From assembly GCA_026982255.1 (NCBI GenBank), contig JALSHL010000012.1, forward strand, positions 1 through 6,584: a stretch of 6,584 nucleotides of DNA, given 5' to 3'. Shown here in pieces: positions 1 through 6,584 of this stretch (position 1 is the stretch's first letter; every line of letters begins with the position of its first letter). Source of the DNA: Paracoccaceae bacterium (lineage in GTDB: Bacteria > Pseudomonadota > Alphaproteobacteria > Rhodobacterales > Rhodobacteraceae). The position numbers and the translations under genes were made by a program. Below the pieces are notes generated by a model. That model saw nothing but the letters and a program-made list of their open reading frames with translations. It had not been told where the DNA came from and searched no databases.

Positions 1-3000
1 CCAAAATTGCCCGTGGCATAGACCACATGCCCGCCCAGCGGCAGGCTGGCGATATCGACCTCCGTTGCCGGTTTCCACTCCGGCGCGGCAATCAACTGCA
101 CTTCGGGCAACGAGAAGCGCCCGCAGTTCGGATCGCCCTGACATCCCGATATGCGCAACCGCATGAAGCGGGCGGAAACCGTGTCGTCGAAGGGAATATA
201 CTGCGGGCGCATGCTGGCGCTCAGGCGTCCCTCGGCCAGCACCTGCCAGTCGGTGCTGTTTTCCGAGACCGCGATTTCATAGCCCGCCGCCCAGCCCTTG
301 CGCGGCTCGGTGCTGCGCAGGTGGATCATCGCCCCCGTGACAGGGGCGGTTTCGGGCAGCGTGAATTCCATCTCGCGCCCGTCGATTGGCCGGTTGCCGC
401 TGTGCATGGCCAGCCCGTCATGGAGATAGGCGTATTTATCCGCCCTGTTTTCATCGACCGCTTCACCGTTCCAGCGGCTGATCCGCGTACCGAAGGCATA
501 GTTCAGCACATTAAACCCGCCCTGCATCTGTTCCGGTGCCGACCAGAAGGCAAACGGTGCGCGCGGCGGCGCGTCCAGCGCCAGCGGAATATCGAAAACC
601 GCACCGGTCGAGTCGTTTCCGCTTTCGACAACGACCGACAGCGCCGGCACCAGCGTCGGGCTGAGCATCGGCGGCGCCCGAAGCGTCATCGCAACCGCCT
701 GTTGTGCCCCTGCCGGAACGGAAACCGCTTGCGAACCCCCTTCCAGCCGCCAGCCTTCGGCCAGCATGGTGGCTTGCAGACGCCCGGAAATATCCGTCGC
801 GCCGGTGTTTTCCAGCGTAACGGAAACCTCCGCCTGCTGTCCGGCCTGTGCATAGGTTGCGAGCGGCGTTTCCAGCCCGTTCAGGGAAACGGACACCGGC
901 AAATCGCCGCCCGCATCGGTGGCGGCAATCCAGTCGGGACGACCGGGCTGCAACACCGGCGGCAAGGCAACCAGCGGCGCGGCATCCTTTTCCAAGCGCT
1001 CCTCCAGCGCCGTGAACGGAGCCAGCGGCCCCATATCCGCCAGCACCGGCATATCGTCCGCGCCGTAGAAATCGCAGGTCCAGGCAAAGGGAAATTCCGG
1101 CGCAGAATACCCGCGCAGTTCGAGTGTCCCGCTGCGGGCCGCATCGTGCCGGAACGGGCGCAAACCGTTTTCGAAAGGCGCATCGGAAAAGGCAAAAGAA
1201 TTCGCGGATTCGATGCGGCCGGTTTCCGACAGCAACCGCCCCGCCGCGTCGCGACAGACATAGGCGCCGATCGCTCCGGCCGGATAATCGGGCACGATTT
1301 TGTCCCTGTCGCCCTTGTCGGCCAGCCAACCGGTTACGCGGGTGCCCGGTTTCACCGCCAGCGGCGCTTCGGTTTCGGTGGCCGTCACCGTCACCGCGGG
1401 CGCGGTTTGCGGGGCAAACCGGATCTGACACTCATAGGGGGAATCCGTGCGGTCCGAGCCCTCGATACGCAGGCGCACAGCCCCGCCGGTGGCGGAGTCA
1501 TAGGGCAGAACCTCGGGCGCAAACCGGCCATAGATCATCAGTTTTTCATCGACATAGGACATCACCCGCCAGGTCAGGTCATTATCGGAGCGGCAGCCGA
1601 CCAGCACCTGTCCGGCCCCGTCCGGCAGTGCCAGATGTGCCAGATCCGCCGCATCCAGCATACCGACCCGCCCCGCAATATCCCCGTCCATCGGCACCGC
1701 CCGCAGATTCTCCGGCAATTGGTCCGGCTCGCCCGACTCCACGCGAGCGGCCCGCTGGACGCCCAGCGTGTAAACCCCGCGTGCGCCTGCATCGGTTCCG
1801 CGCACCAGCACCGCATAGTCACCGGCCGGAAGGTTGGCGGCATAGGTATAGGCCTGCCCCGCAGCCAGCACCGCCTGATTGTCCCAACCGGCCCCGTCCT
1901 GATACATTTCCACCCGCATCCCGCCATCGTCCGGCGCCTGCACGGCGACTTCTACCGGTGTTTTCCCGTCAAGCCGGAACAGAAAATAGTCGTAGTCGTT
2001 CTCGCGCAGAAATGTGCCCCTGTAGGTCGTGCCGAAATCCATCCGCACACCGGAATTCAGTGTATCGTTCGGCTCCGCCTCGAACCCTGCCGGTTTCGGC
2101 CCCAGATCCATCAGTTTCAACGCATAGTCCCCGTTTCCGCGCAGCTCCACCGCGTAGCGCCCGAAATTCAGCGACAGCGGTTCGGCCGAGAGACGCCCCG
2201 AGTCGCTGCGCGTATCCAGCACCACACGTCCTTTCGGGTCCGTCAGGATCATCCGCTCCACGCCCCGCACCCCGATCAGCCGCCACAGGCGACCGTCCCC
2301 GGGAATATCGAACGAGAACACATCCGGATCACCCTCGGCCAGCGTTCCGCGAACGGCACCGCCTTCCGGCAGGGGACGGGCGGCTGCGAGCGTATCGTTC
2401 GGCTCCTGCTCCGCGCGCCCTTCCGGGGTGGCGACATTCTCCGAGGTCACCGAATAATCCACCGGCAAAGGCGCATTTGCCGCGTTGCGCCGGATCGACA
2501 GACGATATTCGCCGGCGCCCAGAACCAGTTGCGGCAAGGCGACAACACCCCGAGCGGCATTGCGGTCGGCCAGCAGAAACCACTCGTCCCCGGATTTGCC
2601 GGACAACATCACATTGTAGTCCAGCCACGGTGCGTCTGTGGTGATGTCGAACCGGACCGTTTGTTGCTCCGGCAGGGAAAAAACCAGTTCGTCCTCGTCC
2701 GGATCGGTCAGCAGGATGCCCCTGAATGTCCCGCCAATGCTGTAGGGCTGCGGGGCGTTGTATTCATAGCCGGAGTTCGGCTCTGTCTCGTCATAGCTTC
2801 CTGTGACCGGAGTCACCCGCAACAGGGTCAGCGGCTCCGGCCCTGTCGCCACCTTCGCATTCAACGTAATTTCCGCATCTTCGGCAAACACCATCGGAAA
2901 AGCGCCACCGGAAAGGATCCGCCGTTGCGGCACGCTGGCGCTCCAGTCCGCCCGTGGCTCGACAATGGCCTCGATTTTTACCGGCGTGGCTCCGGTTGCC

Positions 3001-3485
3001 GGAAGGGTCAGCCGCAACCGGTCCGAAAACCGCATCAGTTTTTGCCAGTCGTTCCCCGTCGGAAGAATCCCGCCGTCCTGCGGACTGTCTGCCGCTGGCA
3101 GCGCAGCTTCGGTCGTGACGGTCAGCGTCGCGCCGTCGGAAGGGGCAGCCACCAGAAAATACGGCACGCCTGCCGGTATCAGGACGGGCCCCAGATTTGC
3201 CGGCGAGTAGAGACCGCCGTCGCTGCGCAACAGCCGCGGATTGGTTTTGCTGTCCGGCCGTCCGTCGTCGGTATCGAATACATACAGGCTTACCTGCGCG
3301 GGTTTGTCGGTTGAAAACCGGTATAGCCCCGTTTGTGCAAATTCCAGCCAGTATTTGCTTAGACCGGAGACCCGCGCCGTTTCTGTTCCGCTCGTAAACA
3401 CCTCTGATGTTTCGAACGGGGACGTCTGCGCGACCGCCACCGGAGACGCCAGCGCAATCAGCAGCGATATGACAAGCCGTTTCAT
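1..3485 (-). CDS. Giant exported multi-domain protein: tandem PPC-like modules, NEW3-like module, discoidin-like module (C-terminus outside window)
   Basis: One frame stays open from ATG 3485-3483 to the left edge: 1161 codons with no stop seen. Residues 1-19 are a signal peptide (MKRLVISLLIALASP..., AVA before Gln20). After an N-terminal beta-rich region, four modules begin with the Glu-Pro-Asn-Asp type signature of bacterial pre-peptidase C-terminal (PPC) domains: EPNSG at 235, EPNDT at 361, EPNDT at 471 and a weaker EPD at 586. They are 110-126 residues apart and show the following G-x-L...D-x-D pattern. A further signature-less module starts near G714. The modules at 601 and 714 each carry a Cys pair (C631/C686 and C744/C804). 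About 870-940 is NEW3-like (VSVTLENTG ... GW ... PAG). About 985-1135 is discoidin-like: NVLNYAFGT, W1005, MRLRISGC, then FSLPEVQL. A further region begins after 1135. No protease, glycosidase or other catalytic motif was seen. A surface, matrix or scaffold role is inferred, with carbohydrate or protein binding through the discoidin-like part. Confidence 0.9.
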   Translation of the reverse strand, partial: MKRLVISLLIALASPVAVAQTSPFETSEVFTSGTETARVSGLSKYWLEFAQTGLYRFSTDKPAQVSLYVFDTDDGRPDSKTNPRLLRSDGGLYSPANLGPVLIPAGVPYFLVAAPSDGATLTVTTEAALPAADSPQDGGILPTGNDWQKLMRFSDRLRLTLPATGATPVKIEAIVEPRADWSASVPQRRILSGGAFPMVFAEDAEITLNAKVATGPEPLTLLRVTPVTGSYDETEPNSGYEYNAPQPYSIGGTFRGILLTDPDEDELVFSLPEQQTVRFDITTDAPWLDYNVMLSGKSGDEWFLLADRNAARGVVALPQLVLGAGEYRLSIRRNAANAPLPVDYSVTSENVATPEGRAEQEPNDTLAAARPLPEGGAVRGTLAEGDPDVFSFDIPGDGRLWRLIGVRGVERMILTDPKGRVVLDTRSDSGRLSAEPLSLNFGRYAVELRGNGDYALKLMDLGPKPAGFEAEPNDTLNSGVRMDFGTTYRGTFLRENDYDYFLFRLDGKTPVEVAVQAPDDGGMRVEMYQDGAGWDNQAVLAAGQAYTYAANLPAGDYAVLVRGTDAGARGVYTLGVQRAARVESGEPDQLPENLRAVPMDGDIAGRVGMLDAADLAHLALPDGAGQVLVGCRSDNDLTWRVMSYVDEKLMIYGRFAPEVLPYDSATGGAVRLRIEGSDRTDSPYECQIRFAPQTAPAVTVTATETEAPLAVKPGTRVTGWLADKGDRDKIVPDYPAGAIGAYVCRDAAGRLLSETGRIESANSFAFSDAPFENGLRPFRHDAARSGTLELRGYSAPEFPFAWTCDFYGADDMPVLADMGPLAPFTALEERLEKDAAPLVALPPVLQPGRPDWIAATDAGGDLPVSVSLNGLETPLATYAQAGQQAEVSVTLENTGATDISGRLQATMLAEGWRLEGGSQAVSVPAGAQQAVAMTLRAPPMLSPTLVPALSVVVESGNDSTGAVFDIPLALDAPPRAPFAFWSAPEQMQGGFNVLNYAFGTRISRWNGEAVDENRADKYAYLHDGLAMHSGNRPIDGREMEFTLPETAPVTGAMIHLRSTEPRKGWAAGYEIAVSENSTDWQVLAEGRLSASMRPQYIPFDDTVSARFMRLRISGCQGDPNCGRFSLPEVQLIAAPEWKPATEVDIASLPLGGHVVYATGNF
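3482..3485 (-). promoter_or_regulatory. ATGA stop/start overlap: translational coupling of the two exported-protein genes
   Basis: On the minus strand the ATG of the giant gene (3485-3483) shares two bases with the TGA of the transglutaminase-like gene (3484-3482). The preceding bases are TGCGGAAA. The only purine tract, GGAAA, touches the start codon, so there is no well-spaced Shine-Dalgarno site. Efficient initiation is therefore likely to depend on ribosomes finishing the upstream gene. This supports a two-gene (or longer) operon with matched output of both proteins. Confidence 0.8.
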
Positions 3486-5686
3486 TTTCCGCACAATCCC
3501 GAAAACGGATTGGCTCCGGTAGCGCCAAGACCTAGACCGGTGGAAAGGCCCAGCGATGCGGCCAGAAGATCGTCCATCCAGTTCAGGCGCGTCACAACCT
3601 CTCCGACGCCGCCCAGCAAGGCAAAGCCGAGGATTGTCCAGCCCGCGTTCGCCGCCTGACAGCATGTGTCGGCTCCGCATTGTATTGCACCGTTTATGCC
3701 GATGGCGCTGGTGATGATGGCATCGGCAAGCATCACATATTCAGCTGCCTCGCCGCCATAGCCGAAGGCATCCACGCCGATGGCCGCGCCGCTCACCGGA
3801 TCAATGCGCCACCACGCCGGATTGCCCCCTGTAGCCAGCGCCAGAACCATGCCGCGCTCCAGATCCCTGCGCGCCGCTGCCTTGGCGAATTCCGGAATAT
3901 CGAGGGCCCCCAGCGTTGCAATATCGGTGATGGTCAGCAGTCCGGGCGCGCTGGACAGGACCTCCCACGATCCGGCCCGCGCCCGTGTGGACCCGAGCAA
4001 CGCTGTGCCATCCATCAACGCCGACTCCAGAAGGGTCTGCGCCACCCCTGCCGAAAACGCCACCGCCGGATCGGCCACCCAGCCGTCGCTATCCATAGAA
4101 AACCCGCGCAGGCCCGACTGCATGATATCGGTGGCATACACCCGCGTTCCGTCCGGTTTCAGACCGGTTTCGGACAGCATGATGAAAGGTTCCGCCAGAT
4201 ACCCCATGCCCTGCGCACCCGCACCGGCCTGCGCCGCGGCGTCAAAGAACATCGCCAGCGTCGCGCTTTCCGCCGGATTGACCAGCGAGGGGTTTTCCGT
4301 TGTCGCCATTTCCCCCACCCGCGCGATTTGCAGGTCCAGCAATTCTGCCGCCCCGATCGCACCTGTCAACGCGTTGAGCGACCAGATACCCGCCAGCGGC
4401 CGCGCGCTGTCCTGCGTGATCCACGTCCCTTCCGCCCGGTTCTCCGGCCCGATACGATCAACGAGATACCGCTCGAACACCCGCGGCTTTCTGTCATCCG
4501 GCGGCAGATAGGTCACACGGACAATCAGGCCCGTGGCCTCTTTCACCGCGGTCTGCTCTGCCCCTTCGGGCGCGCCGAGACCGCCGAGAATATTCGTTAC
4601 CGCCGACGTGCTGCCCGCGACCGAGGCAAACAGGTCAGCCATCCCGTTACTGGCCAGAACATCCTGCGCCGACAGGGTTTCCCCGAACATGGTAAAGGCT
4701 CGCGCATCCGGTGCCAGCCCGTCCCCGAGCAGCGGGAAATAGTAATTCGCGTCGGCAATATCCGCCAGCGATCCACCCCGCAGGGCAATATCGGGGATGA
4801 CCGACAGCACCAGCGGCCGGCGGCCAAGGTTGGCGACCGGAAACTCCTGCGTGCGCATCAGGGAAACCGTGCTGAAACGCTCCCCCTCGCGCACTTCGAG
4901 CATCAATTCGACCCGCAGGCGATGCAGCAATCCGTCAGGCAGGGGGCTGCTTACAAACCCGTCGGGCATGATCGCGCTGTCGGGAGTGAAGGCGATATGC
5001 AGATCCTGCCAGTCATCCAGCGCAAACCGTCGGGCCTGCACCCAGTAATAATCCTGCGCCTCGCGCAGCATCTGTTCCGAGAGGGCCGTTCCATCGGGCA
5101 GGCTGTCGCGCGCCCCTGCCACAATTTCCGCCACCGCATCGGGCGAACGTGCCGGCGGAATACCCTGCTCGACCAGCCTGCGCAGCGGGGCCAGCACCGT
5201 GCTGTCACCGACCATCGTTTCCATATCCGAAATCACGGCAATAGCAGCCGGAACATCCCGCGCGGCAGGTCGTGCAGGGCTTGGCGCCACCGTGCGCAGC
5301 AGTGCCCGCGCAGCATCTTCGGAAAGGGTGGCGCGGGCAATACGGGCCTCGTATCCGGCCTCGTTCAACGCCCCCGCCAGCACCAATGCCTGATCGAGCG
5401 CATTCCCCGCCCCCGCCGCCAGCGCCCCGCGCGCCCCGCGCAACGCACCGGCATAAACCTGCGTAACCATCCGGCCGTCAATCGCCGTGGCAATTGACGA
5501 AATGTCGTCAACCGACAGATCAAGCGTCAGGGAATCATAGTCGAAACTGTCCCGGTCCAGTGTTCCGCGCAGCAGCTCCGCCTGCGTCGCGTATTCTTGC
5601 ATCGACAGTGTTTGCGACAGTCCGGAAACCGGAAAACCGGCCATCAGAATCGCCGCAACAATATACCGCGCCAAGAAACCCCGCAT
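3482..5686 (-). CDS. Exported transglutaminase-like protein with apparently inactivated catalytic site
   Basis: This is a 734-residue protein starting at ATG 5686-5684 and ending at TGA 3484-3482. Residues 1-24 form a signal peptide: Arg2 and Arg7, a hydrophobic core around YIVAAILMAGF, and likely cleavage after GLS before Gln25. Residues about 70-125 and 205-235 resemble the two conserved blocks of transglutaminase-like domains. The first is GAGNALDQALVLAGALNEAG (G92-G111), which matches the catalytic-Cys helix but has Asn95-Ala96 where Cys is expected. The second is DYYWVQ (212-217) followed by W226-QDLH, which matches the H-x-W-V...W-x-x-L-D block but has Tyr213 for His and His230 for Asp. 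Further landmarks are FERYLVDRIGPENR near 404-417 and WWRIDPVSG at 625-633. The hydrophobic C-terminus carries C670, C675, C676 and C732. The family assignment is by motif memory and is moderately sure; loss of catalysis is inferred. The gene overlaps the start of the next gene by 4 bp, so the two products are probably made together and act outside the cytoplasm. It could equally be annotated as a hypothetical secreted protein. Confidence 0.85.
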   Translation of the reverse strand: MRGFLARYIVAAILMAGFPVSGLSQTLSMQEYATQAELLRGTLDRDSFDYDSLTLDLSVDDISSIATAIDGRMVTQVYAGALRGARGALAAGAGNALDQALVLAGALNEAGYEARIARATLSEDAARALLRTVAPSPARPAARDVPAAIAVISDMETMVGDSTVLAPLRRLVEQGIPPARSPDAVAEIVAGARDSLPDGTALSEQMLREAQDYYWVQARRFALDDWQDLHIAFTPDSAIMPDGFVSSPLPDGLLHRLRVELMLEVREGERFSTVSLMRTQEFPVANLGRRPLVLSVIPDIALRGGSLADIADANYYFPLLGDGLAPDARAFTMFGETLSAQDVLASNGMADLFASVAGSTSAVTNILGGLGAPEGAEQTAVKEATGLIVRVTYLPPDDRKPRVFERYLVDRIGPENRAEGTWITQDSARPLAGIWSLNALTGAIGAAELLDLQIARVGEMATTENPSLVNPAESATLAMFFDAAAQAGAGAQGMGYLAEPFIMLSETGLKPDGTRVYATDIMQSGLRGFSMDSDGWVADPAVAFSAGVAQTLLESALMDGTALLGSTRARAGSWEVLSSAPGLLTITDIATLGALDIPEFAKAAARRDLERGMVLALATGGNPAWWRIDPVSGAAIGVDAFGYGGEAAEYVMLADAIITSAIGINGAIQCGADTCCQAANAGWTILGFALLGGVGEVVTRLNWMDDLLAASLGLSTGLGLGATGANPFSGLCGK

Positions 5687-5691
5687 ACCGT

Positions 5692-5698
5692 TCACCTC
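5692..5698 (-). promoter_or_regulatory. Ribosome binding site that fixes the start of the transglutaminase-like gene
   Basis: The minus strand reads GAGGTGA (5698-5692), then ACGGT, then ATG at 5686-5684. AGG lies 8 nt from that ATG, which is normal Shine-Dalgarno spacing. The same bases contain an in-frame GTG at 5695-5693 that would add three residues (MNG). That GTG has no comparable purine tract at a usable distance upstream, because GCGAG touches it directly. The ATG is therefore the better start. No convincing -35/-10 promoter was seen in the 83-bp gap. Confidence 0.7.
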
Positions 5699-5728
5699 GC
5701 AATAGCTTCAATCCAATGCGGGCATCGT

Positions 5729-5766
5729 AGCAGAAACCGGCCGAAATTTCCAGATATCCGGCCGGG
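5729..5766 (-). terminator. Possible Rho-independent terminator after paaZ
   Basis: Read on the minus strand, a perfect 7-bp all-G/C stem is formed by 5765-5759 (CCGGCCG) and 5743-5737 (CGGCCGG). The loop is 15 nt. It starts 4 nt after the paaZ stop codon. The stem is followed by TTTCTGCT, which is a short and impure T run. The position is right for a terminator and the stem is strong, but the weak U-tract and long loop make it an imperfect example. It could also act as a 3'-end stabiliser or a partial attenuator that lets some readthrough reach the downstream pair. Confidence 0.45.
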
Positions 5767-5769
5767 ACA

Positions 5770-6584
5770 CTAATAGGCGTTCATGGTCAGCAGCTCGTAT
5801 TCCGCCACCTGCTCGTCCTCCTGATTGAACAGGGTGACATTCCAGCGGACCTCGCCGTATTCGTCGTTGCGCTTGGTCTTGCGTTTGACGGTCAGGCGCA
5901 CCCGCACGGAATCGCCGGGGCTGACAGGTTTCTGGAAGCTAAGCCCGTTCAGCCCCGTATTGGCCAGTACCGGCCCGACGTTGGGTTCCACAAACAGACC
6001 GGCGGCAAAGGACAGCAGCAGATAGCCATGCGCCACGCGACCGGGGAAGAACGGGTTGGCCGCCGCCGCCTCCTCGTCCATATGGGCATAGAAGGTATCG
6101 CCGGTGAAATTGGCGAAATGCTCGATATCCTCCAGCGTGACCACGCGCGGTTCGGTGTGGATCGTCTCGCCGATCTGCAATTCGGCGAAGGTTTTGGTGA
6201 ACGGATGCTGGTCGGTCTCGATTTCCCGCGCCCCCGGGATCCAGGTCTCGCCAATGGCCGAGATCATATCGGGGCTGCCCTGGATCGCCGTGCGCTGCAT
6301 ATAGTGCATGACCCCGCGCACCCCGCCCATTTCCTCGCCACCACCGGCGCGGCCCGGTCCGCCGTGGACCATATGCGGCAGGGGCGAGCCGTGGCCGGTG
6401 CTTTCCTTCATCGATACGCGGTCGTTGAAATACAGCCGTCCGTGGAACGCTCCCGCACCCAGCGCCACCTGCCGCGCCACCGCCGGATCATGGGTGATGA
6501 CCGAGGCCACGAGGCTCCCCATCCCGCGATTGGCAATGGCGATTGCATGGTCGAGGTCGCGATAGGGCATGATGGTGGAGACCG
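5770..6584 (-). CDS. paaZ: PaaZ, bifunctional oxepin-CoA hydrolase / 3-oxo-5,6-dehydrosuberyl-CoA semialdehyde dehydrogenase (3' part, N-terminus outside window)
   Basis: The frame is open to the right edge and ends at TAG (5772-5770), giving about 271 C-terminal residues. Known PaaZ proteins are about 680 residues, so roughly 410 residues lie outside the window. Numbering from the internal Met at 6570, residues 55-83 hold the dehydrogenase signatures KESTGHGSPLP and HGGPGRAGGGEEMGG, followed by HYMQRTAIQGSP. From about residue 120 comes a complete MaoC/hot-dog hydratase domain containing GDTFYAHMD. Its Asp158 and His163 match the catalytic Asp and His of the E. coli hydratase domain (D561 and H566). 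In the known pathway the MaoC domain opens the oxepin-CoA ring and the NADP-dependent dehydrogenase domain oxidises the resulting semialdehyde, in the cytoplasm. The dehydrogenase catalytic Cys and Glu would lie outside the window and cannot be checked. Codon use resembles that of the neighbours. The gene next to it downstream is not a paa gene. Identification rests on recalled similarity to E. coli PaaZ along nearly the whole visible length. Confidence 0.95.
   Translation of the reverse strand, partial: VSTIMPYRDLDHAIAIANRGMGSLVASVITHDPAVARQVALGAGAFHGRLYFNDRVSMKESTGHGSPLPHMVHGGPGRAGGGEEMGGVRGVMHYMQRTAIQGSPDMISAIGETWIPGAREIETDQHPFTKTFAELQIGETIHTEPRVVTLEDIEHFANFTGDTFYAHMDEEAAAANPFFPGRVAHGYLLLSFAAGLFVEPNVGPVLANTGLNGLSFQKPVSPGDSVRVRLTVKRKTKRNDEYGEVRWNVTLFNQEDEQVAEYELLTMNAY

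Noticed and set aside
1124..2644. A 506-codon + strand frame with many Pro and Arg residues
   Set aside because: Composition is typical of an off-frame reading of GC-rich coding DNA. It has no ribosome site or domain and overlaps a well-supported gene throughout.
27..3314. A 1095-codon open frame on the + strand
   Set aside because: It is in exact codon register opposite the giant minus-strand gene and stays open only because that gene avoids TTA, CTA and TCA codons. Its translation is rich in Arg, His, Pro and Gln, without recognisable domains or a signal peptide.
511..3528. Several medium minus-strand open frames (for example 511-1431, 1969-2286, 2329-2628, 2791-3528) suggesting separate small genes
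   Set aside because: They are in other frames of the giant gene. The frame from 3485 is continuously open and carries the signal peptide, EPNDT repeats and discoidin pattern. The small frames give Arg/Gly/Cys-rich translations without motifs.
3680..5497. A 605-codon open frame on the + strand
   Set aside because: Same effect: codon-register antisense of the transglutaminase-like gene, with low-complexity Arg/His/Gln-rich translation.
5737..5765. Palindromic GC repeat as a transcription-factor operator
   Set aside because: Its place right after the paaZ stop, followed by T-rich bases on the transcribed strand, fits a terminator better. There is no second copy and no adjacent regulator gene.
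1..6584. CRISPR arrays, tRNA or rRNA genes, insertion-sequence ends
   Set aside because: No regularly spaced repeats, cloverleaf-like segments, rRNA-like stretches or transposase motifs were seen. Nearly the whole window is protein-coding.

Overview
The window looks like part of a GC-rich proteobacterial chromosome. The strong third-position G/C preference, the near absence of TTA, CTA and TCA codons, and a PaaZ-type phenylacetate enzyme all suit an alphaproteobacterium, perhaps of the Rhodobacteraceae. That placement is an inference from composition and gene content; no rRNA or other phylogenetic marker is present. All three genes lie on the minus strand and are read from high to low coordinates. 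Two of them run off the window edges.

Positions 6584 to 5770 hold the 3' part of paaZ, the bifunctional ring-opening enzyme of aerobic phenylacetyl-CoA degradation. The visible part covers the end of the aldehyde dehydrogenase domain and the whole MaoC-type hydratase domain. A GC-rich stem-loop directly after its stop codon is a plausible terminator. The gap to the next gene is only 83 bp.

Positions 5686 to 3482 encode a 734-residue exported protein with a transglutaminase-like fold signature in which the three catalytic positions appear to be replaced. Its stop codon overlaps the start codon of the next gene in an ATGA arrangement. That next gene runs from 3485 to beyond position 1. It encodes a very large exported protein, with at least 1161 residues visible, built from tandem PPC-like beta-sandwich modules, a NEW3-like module and a discoidin-like carbohydrate/surface-binding module. 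No single frame other than this one stays open and makes protein-like sense across positions 3485 to 1, so the region is one gene and not several small ones.

The two exported proteins are translationally coupled and probably act together outside the cytoplasm, either at the surface or in the periplasm. The pair (a probable pseudo-transglutaminase plus a giant adhesive or scaffold-like protein) is the part of the window most likely to be undescribed. No RNA genes, mobile elements or CRISPR arrays were seen.
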